From assembly GCF_023715785.1 (NCBI RefSeq), contig NZ_JAMBOX010000002.1, forward strand, positions 1-64,000: a stretch of DNA of 64,000 nucleotides, read 5' to 3'. The translations under genes were made by a program, and so were the position numbers. The notes beneath the pieces were generated by a model. That model did no database searches. It was not told the DNA's origin and worked only from the letters and a program-made list of their open reading frames with translations. Shown here one piece after another: positions 26,083 through 35,522 of this stretch. Source of the DNA: Neobacillus niacini. GTDB taxonomy: Bacteria; Bacillota; Bacilli; Bacillales; Cytobacillaceae. Position 1 is the stretch's first letter, and every line of letters starts with the position of its first letter.

Positions 26083-26907
26083 ATGAAGTTATATGTTTCC
26101 GTTGACATGGAAGGAATCACCGGGCTGGTGGACCACACCCATGTCGATTCTGATAAGCACAATTATGAGCGCAGCCGAATAATTATGACGGACGAGGCTA
26201 ATCACGTCATCACCTCCGCCTTTGAATATGGCGCAAAAGAGGTAGTGGTCAATGACAGTCACTCCAAAATGAATAATTTATTAATTGAAAGACTGCACCC
26301 CGAAACGCAGTTGATTACTGGCGATGTTAAACCATTTTCAATGGTACAAGGTTTGGATGGAACCTTTGATGGTGCCATTTTTACCGGATATCACGCACGG
26401 GCCGCGCAAAAAGGCGTCATGACGCATTCGATGATTTTTGGAGTCCGGAATATGTACATAAACGACGTGGCTGTTGGGGAACTAGGGTTCAATGCCTATG
26501 TTGCCGGATATTACAATGTACCAGTGATCATGGTTGCCGGAGATGACGGTGCAGCCCTCGAAGCACAGCAGCTTATTCCGAACATAACAACCGCTGTGGT
26601 CAAGGAAGCGATTTCCCGTTCCGCTGCCAAATCATTGACACCAGCCAAAGCAGGTCAGCTTCTAAGAGAAAAAACAGCCCTGGCGATTCAAAATAGCGAC
26701 AAAGTGAAACCGCTAACACCGCCGGACCGGCCGCTCTTAGGGATTGAATTTACCAACTATGGCGAGGCCGAGTGGGCAAATTTAATGCCCGGTACCGAAA
26801 TTGTTCCCGGAACAACGATCGTCCGCTTTCAAGCAAAAGATATTTTGGAGGCATACCAAGCGATGCTGGTTATGACCGAATTAGCGATGAGGACAACATT
26901 CTGTTAG
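26083..26907 (+). CDS. dppA: D-aminopeptidase DppA
   Basis: A 274-residue M55-family zinc peptidase. The metal-binding start KLYVSVDMEGITG, the VNDSHSKMNNL loop, GYHARA and the late catalytic region are all in place. In B. subtilis, DppA releases D-amino acids such as D-Ala from peptides and forms a decamer. It opens the dpp operon behind its promoter, with GGGGAAGCC as ribosome site, and dppB follows after 13 bases. It acts in the cytoplasm on imported cell-wall peptides. Confidence 0.95.
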   Translation: MKLYVSVDMEGITGLVDHTHVDSDKHNYERSRIIMTDEANHVITSAFEYGAKEVVVNDSHSKMNNLLIERLHPETQLITGDVKPFSMVQGLDGTFDGAIFTGYHARAAQKGVMTHSMIFGVRNMYINDVAVGELGFNAYVAGYYNVPVIMVAGDDGAALEAQQLIPNITTAVVKEAISRSAAKSLTPAKAGQLLREKTALAIQNSDKVKPLTPPDRPLLGIEFTNYGEAEWANLMPGTEIVPGTTIVRFQAKDILEAYQAMLVMTELAMRTTFC

Positions 26908-26920
26908 GACGTGGTGATAC

Positions 26921-27853
26921 GTGAATACATATTTTATTAAACGTTTTGTTGCCATGATTATTACATTATGGCTGATCGTCACCGGGACCTTCTTCTTGAT
27001 GCACTGGGTGCCGGGGTCTCCGTTTAACGAGGAACGGACAACCAACGCAGCGATTCAAAAAAACCTAGAATCTTACTATCAGCTTGATAAGCCGTTATTG
27101 GTTCAATACGGAAATTACCTGAAGGCATTAGTCCAGTTCGATTTGGGACCTTCCATTAAAAAGTCATCACAAACAGTAAACGACATGCTCGGCAGGGGAT
27201 TTCCGGTTTCGTTTGAGCTCGGACTATATACATTGCTTCTAGCAATTGTTTCGGGAATTACGCTTGGTGTATTTGCGGCATTGCGACATAACGGACTGAT
27301 TGATTATTTGGCGATGAGTATTGCTGTTCTCGGCATATCGGTTCCAAACTTTGTTATGGCAACATTGTTAATCCAACAACTGGCCGTGAATATTCCGATT
27401 TTTCCGGTCGCGACTTGGTCTAGTCCCATGCATATGGTATTGCCAATCCTAGCCTTGGCAACTGGTCCGATGGCGATTATTGCCCGCTTGACCCGGACAA
27501 GCATGCTTGAAGTATTAACACAGGATTATATTCGTACCGCTAAAGCAAAAGGTTTGTCACCAGTGAAAATTGTTTTCAAACACGCGCTCCGAAATGCGCT
27601 GCTTCCGGTTGTAACCGTTCTCGGCTCCCTTGCAGCCAGTATTTTGACCGGGACATTTGTCATTGAAAAAATCTTCGCCATCCCGGGTATGGGAAAATAT
27701 TTCGTTGATAGCATCAATAACCGCGATTACCCCGTTATCATGGGGACAACCGTTTTCTATAGTGCCATTCTCATTCTTATGCTGTTTTTGGTTGATTTAG
27801 CCTATGGAATTTTGGACCCTCGGATTAAACTGCACAAAAAGGAGGCGAAATAA
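26921..27853 (+). CDS. dppB: Dipeptide ABC transporter permease DppB
   Basis: A 310-residue inner-membrane permease of the peptide/nickel transporter class with six predicted helices. The first segment (YFIKRFVAMIITLWLIVTG) precedes a large extracellular loop. The EAA loop contacting the ATPases reads RTAKAKGLSPVKIVFKHALRNALLPVV. It starts with GTG and abuts dppC without a gap. It partners DppC, DppD and the second ATPase YkfD. Confidence 0.95.
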   Translation: MNTYFIKRFVAMIITLWLIVTGTFFLMHWVPGSPFNEERTTNAAIQKNLESYYQLDKPLLVQYGNYLKALVQFDLGPSIKKSSQTVNDMLGRGFPVSFELGLYTLLLAIVSGITLGVFAALRHNGLIDYLAMSIAVLGISVPNFVMATLLIQQLAVNIPIFPVATWSSPMHMVLPILALATGPMAIIARLTRTSMLEVLTQDYIRTAKAKGLSPVKIVFKHALRNALLPVVTVLGSLAASILTGTFVIEKIFAIPGMGKYFVDSINNRDYPVIMGTTVFYSAILILMLFLVDLAYGILDPRIKLHKKEAK

Positions 27854-28807
27854 ATGGAGCTTCGCAAGCAAGATGTACGAAATATTTCGCCCGATGTTCC
27901 TAATGATTGGTTTGTTCCGAAACAACAAAACCAGCAGGCGGGGGAAGCCGTTGTCCGGCCAAGCCTTTCCTACTGGAAGGATTCTTGGCATAGGCTGTTG
28001 AAAAATAAATTGGCCATGGCAGGACTTATATTTTTGATATTCCTGGCGATTTTCGCCATATTCGGACCCCTCCTCTCTCCCCATTCGGTGGAGACGCAAA
28101 GGTTGACCGAGCAGAATCTGCCGCCATCAGGCAAATACTGGTTTGGAACCGATGATTTGGGTCGCGATGTATTTACCCGTACGGCCTATGGTGCCCGGAT
28201 TTCCTTGTTTGTCGGCTTGATGGCGGCAATGATTGATTTTATTATCGGCGTTGTATATGGCGGGATTGCCGGCTATAAAGGCGGCCGAACGGATAACCTG
28301 ATGATGCGGTTTGTGGAAATTTTATATGGCCTGCCATATCTTCTTGTCGTCATTCTGGTCATGGTTGTCATCGGCCCAGGGTTAACGACGATTATTCTGG
28401 CACTTTCGATAACGGGCTGGGTCGGAATGGCGAGGATTGTTCGCGGCCAGGTCCTGCAAATTAAAAACTATGAGTTTGTGCTTGCATCCAAAACATTTGG
28501 AACAAGTGCAGCCCGTATCATTCGAAAAAATTTGCTTCCCAATACGATGGGACCCATTATTGTCCAAATGACATTGACCATCCCATCGGCAATTTTCGCT
28601 GAAGCATTCTTAAGCTTCATTGGCTTGGGAATTCAAGCCCCGCATGCCAGCTGGGGGGTAATGGCCAATGACGGCTTGTCGACAATTCTATCTGGTTACT
28701 GGTGGAGACTATTCTTCCCTACCCTATTTATCTCATTAACTATGTTTGCATTTAACGTTTTGGGTGACGGGCTCCAGGATGCCTTAGATCCGAAGTTGAG
28801 GAGGTAG
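27854..28807 (+). CDS. dppC: Dipeptide ABC transporter permease DppC
   Basis: A 317-residue permease. An N-terminal cytoplasmic extension of about 50 residues (OppC_N type) is followed by a first helix and the core permease domain. The EAA loop is near LASKTFGTSAARIIRKNLLPN, and GTDDLGRDVFTRTAYGARISL is a family hallmark. It starts with ATG directly after the dppB stop, behind AAAAAGGAGGCG within dppB. It forms the membrane channel with DppB. Confidence 0.95.
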   Translation: MELRKQDVRNISPDVPNDWFVPKQQNQQAGEAVVRPSLSYWKDSWHRLLKNKLAMAGLIFLIFLAIFAIFGPLLSPHSVETQRLTEQNLPPSGKYWFGTDDLGRDVFTRTAYGARISLFVGLMAAMIDFIIGVVYGGIAGYKGGRTDNLMMRFVEILYGLPYLLVVILVMVVIGPGLTTIILALSITGWVGMARIVRGQVLQIKNYEFVLASKTFGTSAARIIRKNLLPNTMGPIIVQMTLTIPSAIFAEAFLSFIGLGIQAPHASWGVMANDGLSTILSGYWWRLFFPTLFISLTMFAFNVLGDGLQDALDPKLRR

Positions 28808-28813
28808 GACAGC

Positions 28814-29812
28814 ATGGAAAAAATACTTCAAGTAAAAGACCTTCACGTATCCTTTTCAACCTATGGCGGGGAAGTCAAAGCCGTCCGCGGAGTCAGCTTT
28901 GATCTTCATAAAGGTGAAACACTGGCGATTGTTGGAGAGTCCGGCTGTGGAAAAAGTGTGACTTCGCAAAGCATCATGCGGCTAATTCCCGATCCGCCCG
29001 GCAAAATCCATCAAGGGGAAATTATTTTCAAAGACAGAGATATCATTAAAATGAAGGAACCGGAGCTACGAAAGATTCGTGGTGCTAACATCTCAATGAT
29101 TTTTCAGGACCCGATGACGGCCTTGAACCCGACGCTGACCATTGGCGAGCAAATTATGGAAGGAATCATCCAGCACGAGAAGCTGTCAAGAGATCAGGCG
29201 AAAAGAGTCGCCATTGAAATGCTGAATTTGGTTGGCATTCCCAACCCTGAAATTCGCTTAAAGCAATATCCGCACCAGTTCAGCGGCGGGATGCGCCAGC
29301 GAATTGTCATCGCAATGGCACTTGTGTGCCGGCCGGACGTCTTAATTGCCGATGAACCGACAACAGCACTTGATGTGACGATTCAAGCACAAATCCTCGA
29401 GCTGTTTCGTGATATTCAAAAGAAAACAGGGGTATCTATTATCCTCATTACCCATGATTTGGGCGTAGTGGCCCAGGTTGCTGACCGAATTGCGGTCATG
29501 TATGCCGGCCGAATCGTCGAAATCGGGACAAGGCGGGAGATTTTTTATCAGCCGCAGCACCCTTATACTAAAGGATTGCTTCAATCAGTTCCTCGGTTGG
29601 ATGCGGAAAAGGCTGAACTTGTTCCGATTCCCGGAACGCCACCAGATTTATTTTCACCTCCGGTTGGCTGCGCTTTTGCGGCACGCTGCCCACATGCCAT
29701 GGAGGTTTGCGACAAGGTTTACCCGTTTAAAACGCAGTTAACCAGTGACCATAACGTTGATTGTTGGCTGCAGGACGAACGGGCCAAAAAATTGGTTTCG
29801 TCCTTTAAATAA
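28814..29812 (+). CDS. dppD: Dipeptide ABC transporter ATP-binding protein DppD
   Basis: This 332-residue ATPase has Walker A GESGCGKS, the Q-loop SMIFQDPMTALNP, the signature FSGGMRQR, Walker B VLIADEPTTALD and the switch His in ILITHDLG. The oligopeptide C-terminal extension carries a C-x6-C-x6-C-type cluster (FAARCPHAMEVC), which holds an iron-sulfur cluster in some relatives. It works as a heterodimer with another ATPase, here most likely YkfD, because no dppF lies in the dpp half. Confidence 0.95.
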   Translation: MEKILQVKDLHVSFSTYGGEVKAVRGVSFDLHKGETLAIVGESGCGKSVTSQSIMRLIPDPPGKIHQGEIIFKDRDIIKMKEPELRKIRGANISMIFQDPMTALNPTLTIGEQIMEGIIQHEKLSRDQAKRVAIEMLNLVGIPNPEIRLKQYPHQFSGGMRQRIVIAMALVCRPDVLIADEPTTALDVTIQAQILELFRDIQKKTGVSIILITHDLGVVAQVADRIAVMYAGRIVEIGTRREIFYQPQHPYTKGLLQSVPRLDAEKAELVPIPGTPPDLFSPPVGCAFAARCPHAMEVCDKVYPFKTQLTSDHNVDCWLQDERAKKLVSSFK

Positions 29813-29841
29813 CATAAAAAAATTTGACCAGGGGGAAAAAG

Positions 29842-31473
29842 ATGAAAAAGATTACTGCAATTTTAGCTGCTGTAATGATGTTGTTTGCGCTGGCAGCCTG
29901 TACAGCAACCAAGGAAGCCGGCAAAGAGCCAAAGGATGAAGGAAAAGGAGGAGAAAAGGAAAAGGTTGAAAAGGTTCTTTACCTAAATAATGGACAAGAA
30001 CCAACATCGTTTGATCCGCCAATTGGCTTTGATGCCGTATCTTGGAATTCCTTGAACAACCTAATGGAAGGTTTGACCCGCCTTGATGAAAGCCACCAGC
30101 CTAAGGCAGCTACTGCAAAAAATTGGGACGTTTCCGATGATGGCAAGGTCTATACTTTCCATATCCGGGATGATGCCAAATGGTCCAATGGTGATGATGT
30201 AACTGCAGATGACTTCGTATTTGCCTGGAAGCGTTTGTTGGATCCTAACACCGGTTCTCCGGCAGCCTTCCTCGGTTATTTTATTGAAGGTGCTGAAGCT
30301 TACAACAACAATGAAGGCTCTGCAGATGATGTTAAGGTTAAAGCCGTGGATAAAAAGACCTTCGAAGTAACATTAATTAGCCCGCAGGCTTATTTCTTAA
30401 GTGTTATTTCAAATCCTTGCTTCTTCCCAATCAATGAAAAGGTAGCGAAAGAAAATCCACAGTGGTTTGCAGAAGCTAGCTCATTTGTTGCCAACGGTCC
30501 GTTCAAACTTGCTGAATGGAATCATGACAGTGATTTCACAATGGTGAAAAATGATAAATACTGGGATGCAAAAAATGTAAAATTGGATAAGGTTCATTGG
30601 GCTATGGTTTCCGATACGAATACGGAATACCAAATGTTCACGACTGGTGAACTAGATACCTCCGACGTTCCTGGAGAACTTGCTGACAAACTGTTTAAAG
30701 AAGGAAATGTAAAAGTAGAAGACCAGGCAGGTCAATACTTCTATCGTTTTAACGTGACAATGAAGCCATTCCAAAACGAAAATATTCGTAAAGCATTTGC
30801 TTTAGCGGTAGACCAAAAGCAAATGGTTGAACTAGTGACAAAAAATCAGGAAAAACCTGCATATGGCTTTGTTTCCTACGGATTTAAAGACCCGGCAGGA
30901 AATGACTTCCGTAAGCAAAACGGGGATTTAATTAAGACGGATGTAGCAAAAGCGAAAGAATTGCTGAAAAAGGGTATGGAGGAAGAAGGCTATGCCACTC
31001 TTCCAGAAGTAACCTTGACTTATAGCACACTCGATACACACAAGAAAATTGCGGAAGCCTTACAGCAAATGTTTAAGGAAAACCTTGGTGTGGATGTAAA
31101 GCTTGCTAATATGGAAAGCAGCGTGTTTGCAGCCGATCAGAAAGCATTAAAATTCCAGCTTTCTCGTAGTTCATTCCTTGCTGACTATGCAGATCCGATC
31201 AACTTCCTTGAAAACTTTATCACGGGTTCACCAATGAACCGTACTGGTTGGAGCAATGCAGAATTCGACCAACTTATTAAGGATGCAAAGCTTGAAAAGG
31301 ATGAAAAGAAACGATACGAAATGATGTACAAAGCTGAAAAGATATTATTGGATGCAGCACCAATTATTCCAATTCACTTCTACAACCAGACTTACCTGCA
31401 AAGTAAAGAAGTTACAGGTATCGTTCGCCACCCTGTTGGTTACCTGGAGTTAAAATGGGCTGACAAGAAGTAA
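29842..31473 (+). CDS. dppE: Dipeptide-binding lipoprotein DppE
   Basis: A 543-residue solute-binding lipoprotein of the SBP_bac_5 (OppA) class. It has a signal peptide with lipobox LAAC, then an acidic Lys/Glu linker and the two-lobed binding domain. The ATG at 29842 follows AGGGGGAAAAAG. It captures di- and tripeptides, including murein tripeptide in Bacillus, outside the membrane and hands them to DppBC. The codon choice seems more even than in its neighbours, as expected of a highly expressed binding protein. A terminator-like hairpin follows. Confidence 0.93.
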   Translation: MKKITAILAAVMMLFALAACTATKEAGKEPKDEGKGGEKEKVEKVLYLNNGQEPTSFDPPIGFDAVSWNSLNNLMEGLTRLDESHQPKAATAKNWDVSDDGKVYTFHIRDDAKWSNGDDVTADDFVFAWKRLLDPNTGSPAAFLGYFIEGAEAYNNNEGSADDVKVKAVDKKTFEVTLISPQAYFLSVISNPCFFPINEKVAKENPQWFAEASSFVANGPFKLAEWNHDSDFTMVKNDKYWDAKNVKLDKVHWAMVSDTNTEYQMFTTGELDTSDVPGELADKLFKEGNVKVEDQAGQYFYRFNVTMKPFQNENIRKAFALAVDQKQMVELVTKNQEKPAYGFVSYGFKDPAGNDFRKQNGDLIKTDVAKAKELLKKGMEEEGYATLPEVTLTYSTLDTHKKIAEALQQMFKENLGVDVKLANMESSVFAADQKALKFQLSRSSFLADYADPINFLENFITGSPMNRTGWSNAEFDQLIKDAKLEKDEKKRYEMMYKAEKILLDAAPIIPIHFYNQTYLQSKEVTGIVRHPVGYLELKWADKK

Positions 31474-31481
31474 TAGTTTTT

Positions 31482-31515
31482 AAAAGGGGTGTTCGATTTT
31501 GAACATCCCTTTTGT
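31482..31515 (+). terminator. Intra-operon terminator or attenuator after dppE
   Basis: A 13-bp stem with one G-T pair (31482-31494 with 31501-31513) ends in TTTTG. It lies between dppE and ykfA and would lower, not abolish, expression of the ykf half, since no promoter is obvious after it. Confidence 0.6.
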
Positions 31516-31556
31516 CCTCATATCATAAAGTTTTAGATGAAAGGGGGTTCTAAAAG

Positions 31557-32480
31557 ATGAATTTAATGAAACCATATCGGCTGCAACAAGGAGATACGGT
31601 TGGAGTGATTGCCCCGGCAAGTCCGCCAAACCAGGAGAATCTCGAGCGGGGTATCCAGTTTTTAAAAGGATTAGGTTTGAAGATGAAAATCGGGAAAAGT
31701 GTTGGAAACATCCACGGCTATTTGGCAGGCTCTGATCAGGAACGGCTCGATGATTTGCATGCCATGTTCATAGATCCGGAGGTAAAAGGCATCATTTGTG
31801 CCTGCGGCGGTTACGGAACGGGCAGAATTGCCGCCAACATTGATTATGATTTAATCAGGAATAATTCCAAGATTTTCTGGGGCTATAGTGATATTACCTT
31901 TTTACATACGGCAATTCGCCAAGAGACAGGATTGGTGTCCTTCCATGGTCCTATGCTCGGTTCTGACATTGGGAAGGAAGATGCCCATCCATTATCAAAA
32001 GAAGGATTCCAACAGTTATTTGCACCCAAAGCCTTGACCTATTCGGAGCTATATTCCCCATTAGAAGTGCTGGTCGAAGGAAAGGCAGCCGGCCCGCTTG
32101 TGGGCGGCAATTTATCCCTTTTAGTCAGCACGCTAGGGACCAAATTTGAAATTGATACAAAGGGTAAGCTGTTGTTTATAGAAGATATCAATGAGGAGCC
32201 CCGGGCTGTTGACCGGATGCTGAATCAGCTTTATATGGCCGGAAAGCTTACGGATGCGAGTGGAATGGTCGTGGGTGATTTCTGTGACTGCCTGCCGAAG
32301 CGGGATTTGTCGCTAACCCTTGATGAAGTCATTGACCATTATGTTAAGCTAACAGGCAAACCGGCAATGAAAGGATTCCAAATCGGTCACTGCAATCCCC
32401 ATATCTCGGTTCCATTTGGTGTCAGCGCAACGTTAGACACAAAAGAAAAAAAACTGGTTGTCGAAAGCGGCATTCTATAA
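31557..32480 (+). CDS. ykfA: Murein LD-carboxypeptidase family protein YkfA
   Basis: A 307-residue S66-family serine peptidase. The nucleophile region GYSDITFLH and the late Glu/His region (FIEDINEEPRAVDR, IGHCNPHISVPFG) match LdcA-type enzymes. In recycling, such enzymes cut the meso-diaminopimelate/D-Ala bond of murein tetrapeptides, or hydrolyse microcin-like adducts. It has no signal peptide, so it is cytoplasmic. It begins with ATG behind AAAGGGGG and is followed 12 bases later by ykfB. Confidence 0.9.
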   Translation: MNLMKPYRLQQGDTVGVIAPASPPNQENLERGIQFLKGLGLKMKIGKSVGNIHGYLAGSDQERLDDLHAMFIDPEVKGIICACGGYGTGRIAANIDYDLIRNNSKIFWGYSDITFLHTAIRQETGLVSFHGPMLGSDIGKEDAHPLSKEGFQQLFAPKALTYSELYSPLEVLVEGKAAGPLVGGNLSLLVSTLGTKFEIDTKGKLLFIEDINEEPRAVDRMLNQLYMAGKLTDASGMVVGDFCDCLPKRDLSLTLDEVIDHYVKLTGKPAMKGFQIGHCNPHISVPFGVSATLDTKEKKLVVESGIL

Positions 32481-32492
32481 AAGGAATGATAA

Positions 32493-33587
32493 ATGATGAA
32501 GATCGAAAGAATAGAAACTTTTAGAGCTGCGGTGCCTCTGATAAAACCTTTTAAAACGGCTCTACGAACCGTGGTAACGGCGGAAACGATCATTGTAAAA
32601 GTAACTTGTGACAACGGGATTGTTGGCTGGGGCGAGGCTCCTCCTACCGTAGTGATTACCGGTGACAGCCTGCGAAGCATCGAATCAGCCATACAGGATA
32701 TCATCGGACCCTTTTTGGTACAAAAAAGTCTATTAAACTTTGAATTGCTTTTTCATGGATTAAAAAGTATCTTAGTAGGCAACTCGAGCGCTAAAGCCGC
32801 TGTCGACATGGCCTTGTATGATTGCTTGGCACAAGCTTGCAAACTTCCACTCTACCAATTCCTCGGCGGTCATAAAAATCAATTGGAGACCGACTTTACC
32901 GTCAGTGTCAACGGGCCGGAGGAAATGGGCGAGGATGCGGTTTCCTATGTCAAGAAGGGATTTAATGTCTTAAAGGTAAAGGTCGGCAAGGATGATATCG
33001 CCACCGATATCGAGCGTATTCGTGAAATTAGGAACAGAGTCGGTTACGACATTAAAGTTCGTCTCGATGCCAATCAAGGCTGGAACGCCAAGGATGCCAT
33101 CAGGGCCATCCGTAAAATGGAAGATAGCGGGTTGGAAATTGAACTCGTTGAACAGCCGGTTAAGGCTGACGATATTGACGGATTGAAGCAGGTAACCGAC
33201 CATGTCGATACCCTGATTATGGCCGATGAGAGCGTGTTTACTCCGAAGCAGGCCTTTCATGTATTACAAACAAGAAGTGCTGATTTGATCAATATCAAGC
33301 TGATGAAAGCCGGGGGAATCTATCAGGCACAAATCATCAATCAACTTGCCGAAACATGCGGGGTGGAATGTATGGTTGGCAGCATGATTGAAACGAAACT
33401 CGGCATTACTGCGGCCGCCCATTTTGCTGCAAGCAAGCAAAATATTACCCGATACGATTTCGATGCGCCACTCATGCTGGCAAAGGAAATCGTAGATGGC
33501 GGAATTCAATACAATAACAGATTTATTACGATCCCGGATGAACCCGGCCTAGGAGTAAAGGGAATCAACGTAGAAGGAGGAAATTAA
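32493..33587 (+). CDS. ykfB: L-Ala-D/L-Glu epimerase YkfB
   Basis: This 364-residue enolase-superfamily enzyme has a capping domain (residues 1-120), then a barrel with the K-x-K acid/base pair (LKVKVG). Metal ligands Asp, Glu and Asp lie at DANQGW, ELVEQP and MADES, and the second Lys in NIKLMKAGG. It converts L-Ala-D-Glu from cell wall into L-Ala-L-Glu, which ordinary peptidases can cut. It lies between ykfA and ykfC with short spacers. Confidence 0.94.
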   Translation: MMKIERIETFRAAVPLIKPFKTALRTVVTAETIIVKVTCDNGIVGWGEAPPTVVITGDSLRSIESAIQDIIGPFLVQKSLLNFELLFHGLKSILVGNSSAKAAVDMALYDCLAQACKLPLYQFLGGHKNQLETDFTVSVNGPEEMGEDAVSYVKKGFNVLKVKVGKDDIATDIERIREIRNRVGYDIKVRLDANQGWNAKDAIRAIRKMEDSGLEIELVEQPVKADDIDGLKQVTDHVDTLIMADESVFTPKQAFHVLQTRSADLINIKLMKAGGIYQAQIINQLAETCGVECMVGSMIETKLGITAAAHFAASKQNITRYDFDAPLMLAKEIVDGGIQYNNRFITIPDEPGLGVKGINVEGGN

Positions 33588-33588
33588 G

Positions 33589-34503
33589 TTGGAGAAATGG
33601 CTTGTCAATGTACCGGTTGCGACTGTTTGGACGTCTTATGATTCAGCACGGGAAATCGACTTGGATGCTGTCACAAATCCGGTTGATCTCCATGCTTGGC
33701 TATCGGCCTTGACCTATGAGACGAGATTGGGTTTATGTGATGATAACCTTGTGCAAACGCAAGTATTATATGGTCAAGAGGTATTGCTCCTCGAGGAGAA
33801 GGAGGAGTGGGCCCATATTCTTGTTCCGGAGCAGCCCTCATCCAAAAATGAACATGGCTATCCGGGCTGGGTTCCCAAATGCCAGCTTGCTCAATTTCCG
33901 GCAGATTGGGATTTGCATGAAGGTCCAGTGGTAGTCGTAACCAAACCCCAGGCAATTTTAACAAATGAAACGAAATTGGAACTGTCGTTTCAAACAACGC
34001 TGCCGCTTTCAAGGGAAGAAGATGGACAGGTTTGGGTTAAAACACCGAATGGGACAGGGGCATTGGACAGGGAACATGTAGTTGTATTCCAATCCTTGGC
34101 AGCAAGGTACAAAGGAATCGGAAACGATATTGTGTCAGCGGGAGAACAATTCCTCGGGCTTCCTTATCTTTGGGGCGGGATGAGCAGCTACGGCTATGAT
34201 TGCTCCGGGTTTAGTTATTCGATGTGCAAGGCCAATGGCTATGTGATACCGCGTGACGCCCATGACCAAGCGGATGCAGGCATCCCTGTTGATCCTTCCG
34301 AAATAAAACCGGGTGATTTACTGTTCTTTGCTTATGAAGAGGGGAAAGGGAAGATCCATCATGTCGGGATCTATTACGGGGATGGAAAGCTGATGCATTC
34401 GCCGAATACTGGCAAGACAATCGAAATTATCCCACTTGCCGGAACGATCTATGAAAAAGAATTATGTGCAGCTAGACGCTATTGGCTTGAGATGGAGGAA
34501 TAA
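33589..34503 (+). CDS. ykfC: Gamma-D-glutamyl-L-diamino acid endopeptidase YkfC
   Basis: A 304-residue NlpC/P60 cysteine peptidase with N-terminal SH3b-like domains (about residues 1-170). The catalytic Cys sits in YDCSGFSY and the His in IHHVGIYYG, with a third polar residue further on. It splits L-Ala-gamma-D-Glu from diaminopimelate in imported murein peptides. There is no signal peptide, unlike cell-wall NlpC/P60 enzymes, so it acts in the cytosol. It starts with TTG behind AAGGAGG, one base after ykfB. Confidence 0.94.
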   Translation: MEKWLVNVPVATVWTSYDSAREIDLDAVTNPVDLHAWLSALTYETRLGLCDDNLVQTQVLYGQEVLLLEEKEEWAHILVPEQPSSKNEHGYPGWVPKCQLAQFPADWDLHEGPVVVVTKPQAILTNETKLELSFQTTLPLSREEDGQVWVKTPNGTGALDREHVVVFQSLAARYKGIGNDIVSAGEQFLGLPYLWGGMSSYGYDCSGFSYSMCKANGYVIPRDAHDQADAGIPVDPSEIKPGDLLFFAYEEGKGKIHHVGIYYGDGKLMHSPNTGKTIEIIPLAGTIYEKELCAARRYWLEMEE

Positions 34504-34505
34504 AC

Positions 34506-35519
34506 ATGAATAATCAACAAGCGCTTCTACAGGTCAAAAATTTGAAAAAGCATTTCCACTTGGGCAAAAACGAAATTCTCAAAGCAGTAGACGGGGTTTC
34601 TTTTCAAATCAATAAGGGAGAAACCTTCGGGATTGTCGGTGAATCCGGCTGCGGCAAATCAACTGCAGGGAGAACCATCATCGGGTTATACGACCGGACC
34701 GATGGCGAAGTTATTTTTAAGGGAAAAGACGTCCATTTCTTAAATAGGAAAGAACGGTTCGCTTTTCACCAGCAAATGCAGATGATTTTCCAGGACCCTT
34801 ATGCGTCATTAAACCCGAGATCGACAGTGGCGGAAATTATCTCCGAACCGATGGAAGTCCATGGGTTATACAAGAATAAGCAGGAACGCATGAGAAGGGT
34901 GTATCAGCTATTGGAGGATGTCGGGTTGAACAAGGACCATGCCAACCGCTATCCCCATGAATTCAGCGGCGGCCAGCGCCAGCGGATCGGGATTGCCCGC
35001 GCCCTGGCATTGGATCCGGAATTCATTATAGCCGATGAACCAATCTCTGCTTTAGACGTGTCTGTTCAGGCCCAGGTGGTTAATTTGCTGATGCGGCTGC
35101 AGCAGGAAAAAGGGTTGACGTATTTGTTTATTGCCCACGATCTGTCTATGGTTAAACAGATCAGCGACAGGATTGGCGTTATGTATTTGGGGCATATGGT
35201 GGAGTTGACTTCGAGCGGCGAACTATATCAAAATCCGCTTCATCCGTATACCCAGGCATTGCTGTCGGCGATTCCGATTCCAGACCCGGATGTCGAAGAC
35301 CGTCGTGAGAGGATTATTTTAAAAGGGGAACTGCCGAGTCCGATTAATCCGCCAAGCGGCTGTGTATTCAGAACCCGCTGTCCGATGGCGATGGAAGTAT
35401 GCGGAACGGATAAACCGGCTTGGCAGGAATTAACCGGCAACCATTTCGTTGCCTGCCATCTTTACGATAAAAATAAAACCGGCGGCCATGATTATTCTCA
35501 GGTCGCTGCGACGAGATAA
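34506..35519 (+). CDS. ykfD: Oligopeptide ABC transporter ATPase YkfD (DppF-type)
   Basis: This 337-residue ATPase has Walker A GESGCGKS, the Q-loop MIFQDPYASLNP, the signature FSGGQRQR, Walker B FIIADEPISALD and the switch His in FIAHDLS. The Cys-rich end (FRTRCPMAMEVC) is typical of OppF/DppF proteins. It is the natural second ATPase for DppBCD. It starts with ATG two bases after ykfC. Confidence 0.94.
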   Translation: MNNQQALLQVKNLKKHFHLGKNEILKAVDGVSFQINKGETFGIVGESGCGKSTAGRTIIGLYDRTDGEVIFKGKDVHFLNRKERFAFHQQMQMIFQDPYASLNPRSTVAEIISEPMEVHGLYKNKQERMRRVYQLLEDVGLNKDHANRYPHEFSGGQRQRIGIARALALDPEFIIADEPISALDVSVQAQVVNLLMRLQQEKGLTYLFIAHDLSMVKQISDRIGVMYLGHMVELTSSGELYQNPLHPYTQALLSAIPIPDPDVEDRRERIILKGELPSPINPPSGCVFRTRCPMAMEVCGTDKPAWQELTGNHFVACHLYDKNKTGGHDYSQVAATR

Positions 35520-35522
35520 CCA

